This document shows, piece by piece, positions 8,314-16,190 of a DNA stretch of 64,000 nucleotides. The notes under the pieces are model-generated. The model was not told the DNA's origin, did not search any database, and was given only the letters and a program-made list of their open reading frames with translations. A program made the position numbers and the translations under genes. The stretch is from the NCBI RefSeq assembly GCF_902498195.1, contig NZ_CABVIY010000006.1, positions 124,001 to 188,000 of the forward strand. Reading direction: 5' to 3'. Positions within the stretch are counted from its first letter, which is position 1, and the number at the start of each line of letters is the position of its first letter. The DNA is from Pseudomonas fluorescens. GTDB lineage: Bacteria > Pseudomonadota > Gammaproteobacteria > Pseudomonadales > Pseudomonadaceae.

Positions 8314-9282
8314 TCAGTTTGCGACACGAGCCCCCGCCAGGCTCCCGCTCAATTCATAAGCCGCCAGTTCCGCCTGATGCGCCGCCAACAGCTCCGGCAA
8401 CGACCCGCGCAGGTATTCCACCCAGGTCTTGATCTTCGCATCCAGGTACTGGCGCGAGGGGTAGATGGCGTACAGGTTCAGCTCCTGCGAGCGGTATTTG
8501 GGCATCACCCGCACCAGCGTGCCGTTGCGCAGGCCGTCAATCGCCGCATACAGCGGCAGTACGCCAACGCCCATGCCGCTGGTGATGGCGCTTTTCATCG
8601 CGTCGGCGGAGTTCACCAGGAAGGGTGAGCTGTTGATGGTGACCATTTCCTGGCCGTCGGGGCCGTCGAAGGCCCATTTTTCCAGGGGGATGACCGGGCT
8701 GACCAGGCGCAGGCAGGCGTGGTTGAGCAGGTCGCTGGGTTTTTGCGCGCAGCCGTTGGCTTTGACGTAGGCCGGCGAGGCGCAAACGATGCTGTAGGTG
8801 ATGCCCAGGCGCTGGGAGACGAAGCCCGAGTCCGGCAGTTCGCTGGCGAGCACGATGGACACGTCGTAACCCTCGTCCAGCAGGTCCGGCACGCGATTGG
8901 CCATGGTCAGGTCGAACGTCACGTCCGGGTGGGTCTTGCGGTAGCGGGCAATGGCGTCGATCACAAAGTGCTGGCCGATGCCGGTCATGGTGTGCACTTT
9001 CAGTTGCCCGGCCGGGCGCGCGTGGGCGTCGCTGGCTTCGGCCTCGGCTTCCTCGACATAGGCCAGGATCTGCTCGCAGCGCAACAGGTAGCGCTTGCCG
9101 GCCTCGGTCAGGGCGATGCGTCGGGTCGTTCGATTGAGCAGGCGGGTTTGCAGGTGGGCTTCCAGGTTGGAGACCGCGCGCGAGACGTTGGCCGTGGTGG
9201 TGTCCAGTTGTACGGCGGCGGCGGTGAAGCTGCCGGCTTCGGCCACATAACTGAAGGCGCGCATGTTTTGCAAAGTGTCCAT
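8314..9282 (-). CDS. LysR-family transcriptional regulator, probable controller of the divergent efflux operon
   Basis: 322 residues. The winged helix-turn-helix spans about 1-60 (MRAFSYVAEAGSFTAAAVQLDTT followed by VSRAVSNLEAHLQTRLLNR), the standard LysR N-terminus. A substrate-binding domain follows (about 90-300). The start at 9282 is preceded by GAGAG. It is transcribed away from the OMF/FUSC/DUF1656/HlyD operon, the same arrangement as aaeR beside aaeXAB in enterobacteria. The likely role is therefore induction of that exporter by an aromatic or other weak acid. That role is inferred from context. A REP pair occupies part of the shared promoter region. Confidence 0.88.
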   Translation of the reverse strand: MDTLQNMRAFSYVAEAGSFTAAAVQLDTTTANVSRAVSNLEAHLQTRLLNRTTRRIALTEAGKRYLLRCEQILAYVEEAEAEASDAHARPAGQLKVHTMTGIGQHFVIDAIARYRKTHPDVTFDLTMANRVPDLLDEGYDVSIVLASELPDSGFVSQRLGITYSIVCASPAYVKANGCAQKPSDLLNHACLRLVSPVIPLEKWAFDGPDGQEMVTINSSPFLVNSADAMKSAITSGMGVGVLPLYAAIDGLRNGTLVRVMPKYRSQELNLYAIYPSRQYLDAKIKTWVEYLRGSLPELLAAHQAELAAYELSGSLAGARVAN

Positions 9283-9433
9283 GGGGTGCTCTCGGGTTCG
9301 ATGGCAAATTGTGACACGAAGTTTCAGGGGGTGAGACCCCAGACTTAAGGATTATCTCGTTAACGGTAACAAAGATTCACAGGAATCCCAGCTTATCGCC
9401 AATTAAACCCACCCCTAGAATTATGCCCACCTC

Positions 9434-9518
9434 TGTAGGAGCTGCCGAAGGCTGCGATCTTTTGATTTTTGTTTTTAAGAGCAAGATCAAAGGATCGCAG
9501 CCTTCGGCAGCTCCTACA
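9434..9518. repeat. REP inverted pair (TGTAGGAGCTGCCGAAGGCTG family)
   Basis: Near-perfect inverted arms (TGTAGGAGCTGCCGAAGGCT and complement) enclose a short AT-rich centre. It lies between the divergent LysR gene and the outer-membrane-factor gene, ending about 30 bases before the latter's GTG. Confidence 0.88.
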
Positions 9519-9550
9519 CAGGTCATCTCCCATTTCAGGAAATCGCAGCA

Positions 9551-11050
9551 GTGCCGCGTCGCATGAGCAGAGCGCTTCAAACCCTCAGTCTTCTGGCTTT
9601 AACCCTGGCAATCAGCGGCTGCATCGGAACCGGAGGTATTGCCCCGCAGGGCAAGGCGCTGGAGGCCGATTCGCTGGTCACCGACGAAGCCATCCGCAGT
9701 GCCGCCCAGGATGCGCATTGGCCCACGGCCCAATGGTGGCAGGCCTATGGCGACCCGCAATTGAACCGCTGGGTCGACCTCGCCGTGCAAGGCAGCCCGA
9801 CCATGGCCATGGCCGCAGCGCGGGTCCGTCAGGCCAAATCCATGGCCGGTGTCGCGGAAGCGGCCGAGTCGGTGCAGATCAACGGCGAATCCACCCTCAA
9901 GCGCCACAACTGGCCCACCGATCAGTTCTATGGCCCGGGCGATCTGGCCAACAGCACCACCTGGGACAACAACGCCGCGCTGGGCTTCAGCTATGCGCTC
10001 GACCTCTGGGGCCGCGAAAGCAATGCCACCGAGCGTGCCGTCGACATGGCCCACATGACTGTCGCCGAAGCGCGCCAGGCCCAGCTGGAATTGCAGAACA
10101 ACATCGTACGGGTCTACATCGAGCTCTCGCTGCATTACGCACAGCGCGACATCGTCGAAGCGACGCTGAAGCAGCAACAGCAGATTCTCGAACTGGCACA
10201 AAAACGCCTGAACGGTGGCATCGGCACCCATTTCGAAGTCAGCCAGGCCGAGACGCCGCTGCCGGAAACCCATCGGCAGATCGATGCACTGGACGAAGAA
10301 ATCGCCCTGAGCCGCAATCAACTGGCCGCTCTGGCCGGCAAAGGCCCGGGGGAGGGCGCGCAATTACAGCGGCCGACGCTGTCTCTGGGGGCTGCACTGA
10401 AACTGCCGTCGTCGTTGCCGGCGCAATTGCTCGGTCAACGCCCGGACGTGGTGGCCAGCCGCTGGCAAGTCGCGGCCCAGGCCCGTGGCATCGACGTCGC
10501 ACACGCCGGTTTCTACCCCAACGTCGATCTGGTCGGCAGCCTGGGCTATATGGCCACGGGTGGCGGGGCGCTGGAGTTTTTGACCGGCAGGAAACTCAAC
10601 TACAACGTGGGGCCGGCGATTTCCCTGCCGATTTTCGACGGCGGCCGTTTGCGCGCGGAGCTGGGGGAAGCCTCGGCCGGTTATGACATGGCCGTGGCCA
10701 AGTACAACCAGACGCTGGTCAATGCCCTGAAAAACATCTCCGACCAGTTGATCCGCCGCGAGTCCATGGACAAGCAGCAAACCTTCGCCGCCGAATCGGT
10801 GGCCACGGCGCAAAAAACCTATGACATCGCAATGATTGCCTACCAGCGCGGGCTCACCGATTACCTCAACGTACTCAATGCGCAGACGCTGTTGTTCAAG
10901 CAGCAGCAGGTGCAACAGCAGGTTCAGGCTGCGCGACTGGGTGCCCATGCGGAACTGGTGACGGCACTCGGCGGCGGACTCGGTGCAGGCAACGACGTAC
11001 CCAAAGACAGCCAGACCGCCGCGCCGAAAACCCCGGTCCTTCTACGTTGA
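9551..11050 (+). CDS. NodT-family outer-membrane efflux channel lipoprotein
   Basis: 499 residues. The N-terminus is a lipoprotein signal (LSLLALTLAISGC), with Cys at about position 24 acylated. Two outer-membrane-efflux repeats follow, with the trimeric-channel signatures LDLWGRESNATERA and ISLPIFDGGRLRAELGEA. I use the GTG at 9551, which has AGGA about 10 bases upstream; an ATG at 9563 is the alternative but lacks a ribosome site. It begins the operon with FUSC, DUF1656 and HlyD genes, so it is the outer-membrane exit of that exporter. It could also serve the RND pump at 3818, whose operon has no channel gene. Confidence 0.9.
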   Translation: MPRRMSRALQTLSLLALTLAISGCIGTGGIAPQGKALEADSLVTDEAIRSAAQDAHWPTAQWWQAYGDPQLNRWVDLAVQGSPTMAMAAARVRQAKSMAGVAEAAESVQINGESTLKRHNWPTDQFYGPGDLANSTTWDNNAALGFSYALDLWGRESNATERAVDMAHMTVAEARQAQLELQNNIVRVYIELSLHYAQRDIVEATLKQQQQILELAQKRLNGGIGTHFEVSQAETPLPETHRQIDALDEEIALSRNQLAALAGKGPGEGAQLQRPTLSLGAALKLPSSLPAQLLGQRPDVVASRWQVAAQARGIDVAHAGFYPNVDLVGSLGYMATGGGALEFLTGRKLNYNVGPAISLPIFDGGRLRAELGEASAGYDMAVAKYNQTLVNALKNISDQLIRRESMDKQQTFAAESVATAQKTYDIAMIAYQRGLTDYLNVLNAQTLLFKQQQVQQQVQAARLGAHAELVTALGGGLGAGNDVPKDSQTAAPKTPVLLR

Positions 11051-11060
11051 ACACAATCCT

Positions 11061-11150
11061 TGTAGGAGCGAGCCTGCTCGCGAAGAGGCCCTGTCAGTCA
11101 ATGAAGTTGTCGCCTGACACACCGATTTCGCGAGCAGGCTCGCTCCTACA
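11061..11150. repeat. REP inverted pair (TGTAGGAGCGAGCCTGCTCGCGA family)
   Basis: Inverted arms TGTAGGAGCGAGCCTGCTCG and complement lie between the channel gene and the FUSC gene. The same family occurs at 21392 and, in a diverged form, at 60708. It sits inside an apparent operon. Confidence 0.9.
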
Positions 11151-11189
11151 GGTATTGAGTCTGGCCTTTTACTCAATGAGCAGCCTTTC

Positions 11190-13382
11190 ATGACGCCCTT
11201 GCCCGCACCCTTGCGCTGGCTGTATTCCCTCGAATGGCGCCGGGGCTTCTTCGACTGGGCGCGCAGCGACGGCGTGACCTGGGTGTACATCTTCAAGGTG
11301 CTGATCGCCGCATTCCTGACCCTGTGGCTGGCCATGCGCCTGGAGTTGCCGCAGCCGCGCACGGCGATGATCACCGTGTTCATCGTCATGCAGCCGCAAA
11401 GCGGCCAGGTGTTCGCCAAGAGTTTCTATCGTGTCCTCGGCACCCTGGCCGGCTCGGCGGTGATGGTCGCGTTGATTGCCCTGTTCGCGCAGAACACCGA
11501 GCTGTTCCTCGGTGCGCTGGCGATTTGGGTCGGCATTTGCACGGCTGGCGCGGCGCGCAGTCGCAACTTCCGCGCGTATGGTTTCGTGCTGGCCGGCTAC
11601 ACCGCGGCGATGGTCGGTTTGCCGGCGCTGGCGCATCCGGAAGGTGCCTTTATGGCGGCGGTCTGGCGGGTACTGGAAATCTCCCTGGGGATTCTCTGCT
11701 CGACCCTGGTCAGCGCCGCGATCCTGCCGCAAACCGCCAGTGCCGCCATGCGCAACGCCCTGTATCAGCGCTTTGGCGTGTTCGCCCTGTTCGTCACCGA
11801 TGGCTTGCGTGGCCGCAGCCAACGCGACGCCTTCGAAGCCAGCAATGTGCGCTTCATCGCCGAGGCAGTGGGCCTGGAAGGGCTGCGCAGCGTGACCGTG
11901 TTCGAAGACCCGCACATGCGCCGGCGTAACGGTCGGCTCAGTCGCCTGAACAGCGAGTTCATGGGCGTCACCACCCGCTTCAACGCCTTGCACCAGTTGC
12001 TGGAACGCCTGCGCAGCAGCGGCTGCGATCATGCGGAGGCGGCGATCAAGCCGGGGTTGCAGGACCTCGCCGAATTACTCGACGGCTTCAGCGGCCGCGC
12101 CCTGACCAGCGCCGATGCGGCACGGCTGGTCACGGCACTGACGGCGTACAAGGAAGGCCTGCCAGCGCGGGTGCGCAGCCTGCGGGCGATCTATCAGCAG
12201 AGCAATCCGACGGAAGCTGAACAGCTGGATTTTCACACCGCCTACGAACTGCTGTACCGCTTCGTCGATGATTTGCACAGTTATGCACAGACCCACGCCT
12301 CCCTGGCCGATCACAGCCATGAGCGCGAGAATTGGGCCGAAGCCTTCACCCCGCAAACCAACTGGCTGGCGGCGGCGGCTTCGGGGATTCGTGCCTCGTT
12401 CATTCTGTTGGTGCTGGGCAGCTATTGGGTGGCCACGGCCTGGCCGAGCGGGGCGACCATGACCCTGGTCGCCGCTGCCACCGTGGGCTTGTCCGCCGCC
12501 ACGCCGAACCCCAAGCGCATGGCTTTCCAGATGGCGTGCGGCACGCTCCTCGGGGCGCTGATCGGCTTCGGCGAGATGTTTTTCATTTACCCGTGGATCG
12601 ACGGCTTCCCCTTGCTGTGCGTGATGCTCGCCCCGGTGTTCGTGTTGGGTGCGTTCCTCGCATCGCGGCCTCAATTCGCCGGGGTCGGGGTGGGCTTGCT
12701 GATTTTCTTCAGCATGGGGTCGGTGCCGGACAACCTCACGGTCTACAACCCCTACACCTTCATCAACGACTACATCGCCATGGTCATCGGCATGCTGGTG
12801 TGCGCCGCGGCGGGGGCAATCATTCTGCCGCCCAACAGCCGCTGGTTGTGGCGGCGCCTGGAACAGGACTTGCGCGGCCAGGTGGTGTACGCCATCAGCG
12901 GCAAGCTCAAGGGCCTGGCGTCGAGTTTCGAAAGCCGCACCCGTGACCTGGTGCATCAGGCCTACGGTTTCGCGGCGGGGCAACCGCAGGTGCAGCGCAA
13001 TCTGCTGCGCTGGATGTTCGTGGTGCTGGAAGTTGGCCACGCGATCATCGAGTTGCGCAAGGAACAGGCGATCCTGCCGGTGCACCCGGCCTATGCCGAA
13101 TCCCAGCCGTGGCGCCAGGCGATCCGTGTGATGGGGCGTGCGCTGGTGCGGCTGTTCCTGCAACCGGGCCACAGCAACCTGGAGCGCGCCTTGATCGCGG
13201 TCGACCATGCCATCAGCCGTGTGCAAGCCACGGACGAACCCTTCGCCCCGCACTTCGACACCTCGGCGTTGCGTCGGGTCAAGAGCTACCTGCACTTCAT
13301 CCGCACGTCGTTGCTGGACCCGCAATCGCCGCTGTCCCACTACAGCCCGGCCAAGCCGCAAGGACTTGAACATGCCCCGTGA
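11190..13382 (+). CDS. FUSC-family inner-membrane exporter (AaeB-like)
   Basis: 730 residues, near the size of the AaeB p-hydroxybenzoate efflux subunit. The fold is a tandem: an N-terminal membrane block (about residues 30-170, starting VLIAAFLTLWLAMRLELPQPR) and a soluble helical region (about 180-380). A second membrane block (about 385-540) contains the family's PSGATMTLVAAATVGLSA, and a C-terminal cytoplasmic domain follows. The product is expected to export aromatic carboxylic acids or similar toxic acids with the HlyD and channel partners next to it. The end overlaps the DUF1656 start by 11 bases, which implies translational coupling. Substrate is inferred by analogy only. Confidence 0.9.
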   Translation: MTPLPAPLRWLYSLEWRRGFFDWARSDGVTWVYIFKVLIAAFLTLWLAMRLELPQPRTAMITVFIVMQPQSGQVFAKSFYRVLGTLAGSAVMVALIALFAQNTELFLGALAIWVGICTAGAARSRNFRAYGFVLAGYTAAMVGLPALAHPEGAFMAAVWRVLEISLGILCSTLVSAAILPQTASAAMRNALYQRFGVFALFVTDGLRGRSQRDAFEASNVRFIAEAVGLEGLRSVTVFEDPHMRRRNGRLSRLNSEFMGVTTRFNALHQLLERLRSSGCDHAEAAIKPGLQDLAELLDGFSGRALTSADAARLVTALTAYKEGLPARVRSLRAIYQQSNPTEAEQLDFHTAYELLYRFVDDLHSYAQTHASLADHSHERENWAEAFTPQTNWLAAAASGIRASFILLVLGSYWVATAWPSGATMTLVAAATVGLSAATPNPKRMAFQMACGTLLGALIGFGEMFFIYPWIDGFPLLCVMLAPVFVLGAFLASRPQFAGVGVGLLIFFSMGSVPDNLTVYNPYTFINDYIAMVIGMLVCAAAGAIILPPNSRWLWRRLEQDLRGQVVYAISGKLKGLASSFESRTRDLVHQAYGFAAGQPQVQRNLLRWMFVVLEVGHAIIELRKEQAILPVHPAYAESQPWRQAIRVMGRALVRLFLQPGHSNLERALIAVDHAISRVQATDEPFAPHFDTSALRRVKSYLHFIRTSLLDPQSPLSHYSPAKPQGLEHAP

Positions 13383-13572
13383 AATCGCCTTCCACGGCGT
13401 GTACATGCCGACCATGACCCTGATGTTCCTGATCGCCGCGACGCTGGCCTGGGGGCTGGACCGGTTCTTCTCCGGGTTCGATCTGTACCGCTTCTTCTGG
13501 CACCCGGCGCTGCTGCGCCTGAGTCTGTTTACCTGTCTGTTCGGCGCCATGGCGCTGACGATCTATTACTGA
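13372..13572 (+). CDS. DUF1656 small membrane protein (AaeX-like)
   Basis: A 66-residue protein starting at the ATG at 13372 inside the end of the FUSC gene. It begins PREIAFHGVYMPTM, the DUF1656 hallmark, followed by two hydrophobic segments (LMFLIAATLAWGLDRF and LRLSLFTCLFGAMALTIYY). It ends 10 bases before the HlyD gene. Proteins of this family accompany FUSC and HlyD components (AaeX in E. coli). Their exact role is not established. Confidence 0.88.
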   Translation: MPREIAFHGVYMPTMTLMFLIAATLAWGLDRFFSGFDLYRFFWHPALLRLSLFTCLFGAMALTIYY

Positions 13573-13582
13573 GAACGCCCTG

Positions 13583-14446
13583 ATGAAAAAGCTTTTCAGC
13601 CTGCTGGCCACCCTGCTGGTGCTGGCCTTGGCCATATGGATCGGCCGGACCCTCTGGGTGCACTACATGGAAACCCCGTGGACCCGCGACGGCCGGGTGC
13701 GTGCCGACATCATCAACGTCGCCGCCGACGTCACCGGCGAAGTGGTGAACGTGCCGGTGCGCGACAACCAACTGGTGAAGAAGGGCGACCTGCTGATGCA
13801 GATCGACCCCGAGCACTACCGCCTGGCGGTCAAGCAGGCGCAGTCGATGGTGGCTTCACGCAAGGCGACGTGGGAGATGCGCAAGGTCAACGCCCATCGC
13901 CGTGCCGACCTGGACAACCTGGTGATCTCCAAGGAAAACCGCGACGACGCCAGCAACATCGCCGATTCGGCCCTGGCCGATTACCAGCAGGCCCAGGCAC
14001 AACTGGAAGCCGCCGAACTCAACCTCAAGCGCACCGAGGTCCGTTCGGCGGTGGACGGCTACGTGACCAACCTCAACGTCCATCGCGGCGACTACGCGCG
14101 CATCGGCGAAGCGAAAATGGCCGTGGTCGACATGAACTCGTTCTGGGTCTACGGCTTCTTCGAAGAAACCAAACTGCCCCACGTGCGTGTGGGCGACAAG
14201 GCCGACATGCAACTGATGAGTGGCGAAGTGCTCAAGGGGCACGTGGAAAGCATCTCGCGCGGCATCTACGACCGCGACAACCCGGAAAGCCGTGAACTGA
14301 TCGCCGACGTCAACCCGACCTTCAACTGGGTGCGGCTGGCGCAGCGGGTGCCGGTGCGCATTCACATTGATGAAGTGCCGGAGGGGGTGCTGTTGGCGGC
14401 GGGGATTACCTGCACCGTGGTCGTTAAGCAGGACGGCGGTGCATAG
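13583..14446 (+). CDS. HlyD-family periplasmic adaptor (AaeA-like)
   Basis: 287 residues. A single N-terminal anchor helix (LFSLLATLLVLALAIWIG) is followed by the DGRVRADIINVAADVTGEVV start of the adaptor fold. The lipoyl half VPVRDNQLVKKGDLLMQID, a short coiled coil and the second lipoyl half (RSAVDGYVTNLNVHRGDY) follow. It is the last gene of the operon and should connect the FUSC exporter to the NodT-type channel. The family is clear and the substrate is not known. Confidence 0.91.
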   Translation: MKKLFSLLATLLVLALAIWIGRTLWVHYMETPWTRDGRVRADIINVAADVTGEVVNVPVRDNQLVKKGDLLMQIDPEHYRLAVKQAQSMVASRKATWEMRKVNAHRRADLDNLVISKENRDDASNIADSALADYQQAQAQLEAAELNLKRTEVRSAVDGYVTNLNVHRGDYARIGEAKMAVVDMNSFWVYGFFEETKLPHVRVGDKADMQLMSGEVLKGHVESISRGIYDRDNPESRELIADVNPTFNWVRLAQRVPVRIHIDEVPEGVLLAAGITCTVVVKQDGGA

Positions 14447-14467
14447 GCTGTAGACCGAGGCGTCTGC

Positions 14468-14544
14468 CTTCGCGAGCAAGCCCGCTCCCACATTGGTTTT
14501 GAGAACGCCACAGACCCAGTGTGGGAGCGGGCTTGCTCGCGAAG
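14468..14544. repeat. REP inverted pair, arms facing the opposite way to most copies
   Basis: The first arm reads CTTCGCGAGCAAGCCCGCTC and the second is its complement, with about 30 bases between. The order is the reverse of the copy at 8212. It lies between the convergent HlyD and dehydrogenase genes. Confidence 0.9.
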
Positions 14545-14558
14545 GGGGCGGCTCGGTT

Positions 14559-15383
14559 TCAAAGCTGACCGCGCAACCCGAACCGCTTCATCAAGGTCGA
14601 TTCCAGCAATCCCTTGGGCAACAAGGTCGCCAAGAGCGGCAACGCCCGGCTGCCATTGCCGAGGCGAATCAGCCGAGGCGGTTTGTCCTGCTGCACCGCC
14701 TTGAGCAACCCGGCAGCGAACTCACTGGCCGGGGTCGGGTTGTCCTGGGACGCCCTGGCCCGTGCGCGAATGCCTTCGCGCAGCGGGAACCACGGCGATT
14801 GTTCGCTGATCAGTTGCTCGACTTCAACGCCTGCATTCCTGGCGAAGCTGGAGGCAATCGCGCCGGGCTGAACTTCCATGACCCGCACGCCAAACGGTGC
14901 CAGTTCCATGCGCAAGGCATCGCTCAAGGCATGCACGGCAGCCTTGGATGCGCAGTAGGCGCCGGCGAAGGGCGTGACCAGCACCCCCGACACGCTGCCG
15001 ATATTGACCACCAGCCCTTTGGTCCGGCGCAGGACCGGAAACAGCGCGCGGGTGACGCCGACGATGCTGAAGACGTTGGTTTCGAACTGGCGCTGCATCG
15101 CCTGCACGCCGCCATCGAGCAACGGCCCCATCGCGCCGTAACCGGCGTTGTTGATCAGCACATCGAGGCCGCCATGCTGCTGGTTGATCCGCTCGCTCAA
15201 CTGTTCAAGCGCCTGGCCGTCGTTGACGTCCAGCTGCACGGCGGTGAAGCCGGCAGCGCTGAGCACCGCCACGTCTTCAGCCTTGCGCGCACTGGCCCAG
15301 ACTTGGTAACCGGCGCTTTTGAACGCATCGGCGAGGGCGCGGCCAATGCCGCTGGAGCAACCGGTAATCAACGCAACGGGCAT
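14559..15383 (-). CDS. Short-chain dehydrogenase/reductase
   Basis: 274 residues from the ATG at 15383, which has AAGGA 7 bases upstream. The nucleotide-binding loop is TGCSSGIGRALADAF near the N-terminus. NNAGYGAMG follows near residue 85, and the active-site YCASKAAV motif lies near 150 with a Ser about 13 residues before the Tyr, so the catalytic set is intact. The C-terminal part (about 185-274) is extended and basic, as in retinol-dehydrogenase-like SDRs. Substrate unknown. A separate gene with its own ribosome site follows upstream, so an operon with 15432-15896 is possible (gap about 48 bases). Confidence 0.9.
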   Translation of the reverse strand: MPVALITGCSSGIGRALADAFKSAGYQVWASARKAEDVAVLSAAGFTAVQLDVNDGQALEQLSERINQQHGGLDVLINNAGYGAMGPLLDGGVQAMQRQFETNVFSIVGVTRALFPVLRRTKGLVVNIGSVSGVLVTPFAGAYCASKAAVHALSDALRMELAPFGVRVMEVQPGAIASSFARNAGVEVEQLISEQSPWFPLREGIRARARASQDNPTPASEFAAGLLKAVQQDKPPRLIRLGNGSRALPLLATLLPKGLLESTLMKRFGLRGQL

Positions 15384-15431
15384 GGCGCATTCCTTGTGCA
15401 AAAGAGTGGGGAGGGAATCAGTCGCAGCTGT

Positions 15432-15896
15432 TTAGTCGGAGAAGCTACCCTGCAAACGCTCGGCGCGAAACTCCAGGGTTTCCGGGCGGTAGCCGGGACG
15501 CAGGGGCGGCAGCGGCAAACAGTCTTGCCAGTTGCCCCCGGCCTGCAATTCGCCGGGGCCCCGGTAGCGGGGAGCGGTGTATTGATTGTCGGCCAGGTTG
15601 ACCGTATCGCCCGGCGCATAAGCGGCTACCCGCCAGCGCAATTCGGTCAACGGTACGTCGTTGCCGTTGTTCAGGGTCAATTGCAGCGGACGGTCGGCGG
15701 GGCAGTGTTGTGGCGCGTAGCTGATGCGCAATTCAAGGCGCTGCAATTGCTTGAGTTCGCGGTGGTCCATCCAGATGACCCAGGTGGCGACGATGCCCAG
15801 GCCGACGGCGGCTGCCAGGGAAACGGGCAGGGCCTTGGCTGGGTAGCGCAGCAACAGGATCAGCCAGGTGATGACCAGCAGGACACCGATGAACAT
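15432..15896 (-). CDS. Small membrane-anchored protein of unknown function
   Basis: 154 residues from the ATG at 15896, with GGAGG 10 bases upstream. Two hydrophobic helices at the N-terminus (FIGVLLVITWLILLLRY and LPVSLAAAVGLGIVATWVIW) precede a soluble domain of about 110 residues. This contains LRISYAPQHCPADRPLQLTL and a GELQAGGNWQDCLPLPPLRP segment, with two Cys that could pair. The soluble part reads like a small beta-sandwich. I do not recognise a named family. The longer upstream reading of this frame runs through a REP element and is not used. Confidence 0.65.
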   Translation of the reverse strand: MFIGVLLVITWLILLLRYPAKALPVSLAAAVGLGIVATWVIWMDHRELKQLQRLELRISYAPQHCPADRPLQLTLNNGNDVPLTELRWRVAAYAPGDTVNLADNQYTAPRYRGPGELQAGGNWQDCLPLPPLRPGYRPETLEFRAERLQGSFSD

Positions 15897-15986
15897 GACG
15901 CGCACACCTCCGAGGTAGATAGGACCATCGTACCTAAGGGTGAGTGGGATTGGCGATGGGCGAGATTTTTGTGGTGCAGGTGAGGG

Positions 15987-16085
15987 CCTCTTCGCGAGCA
16001 AGCCCGCTCCCACAGTGGATCGGGGTGGAACACAAAATCTGTGATCAATGCAAAAGATGTGGGAGCGGGCTTGCTCGCGAAGAGG
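15987..16085. repeat. REP inverted pair downstream of the alginate operon
   Basis: CCTCTTCGCGAGCAAGCCCG and its complement enclose about 50 bases. The element lies between the divergent gene at 15896 and the alginate terminator. Confidence 0.9.
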
Positions 16086-16113
16086 CCAGCCAAGGCACCA
16101 CAAAGTCCGGATC

Positions 16114-16173
16114 AAAAAAAGCCCCCGCCCAACCCGCCGCGGATAGGGAACGCAGCAGGCTGGACGGGGGCTT
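16114..16173 (-). terminator. Rho-independent terminator of the alginate operon
   Basis: On the minus strand AAGCCCCCGTCC pairs with GGGCGGGGGCTT and is followed by a run of Ts. It begins about 18 bases after the algA stop and closes the 12-gene transcript. Confidence 0.85.
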
Positions 16174-16190
16174 AAAGTTTCAGCGATCGC

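Noticed and set aside
15897..16115. Extension of the unknown membrane protein gene upstream of 15896
   Set aside because: It reads through a REP pair and has no ribosome site, while GGAGG precedes the ATG at 15896.
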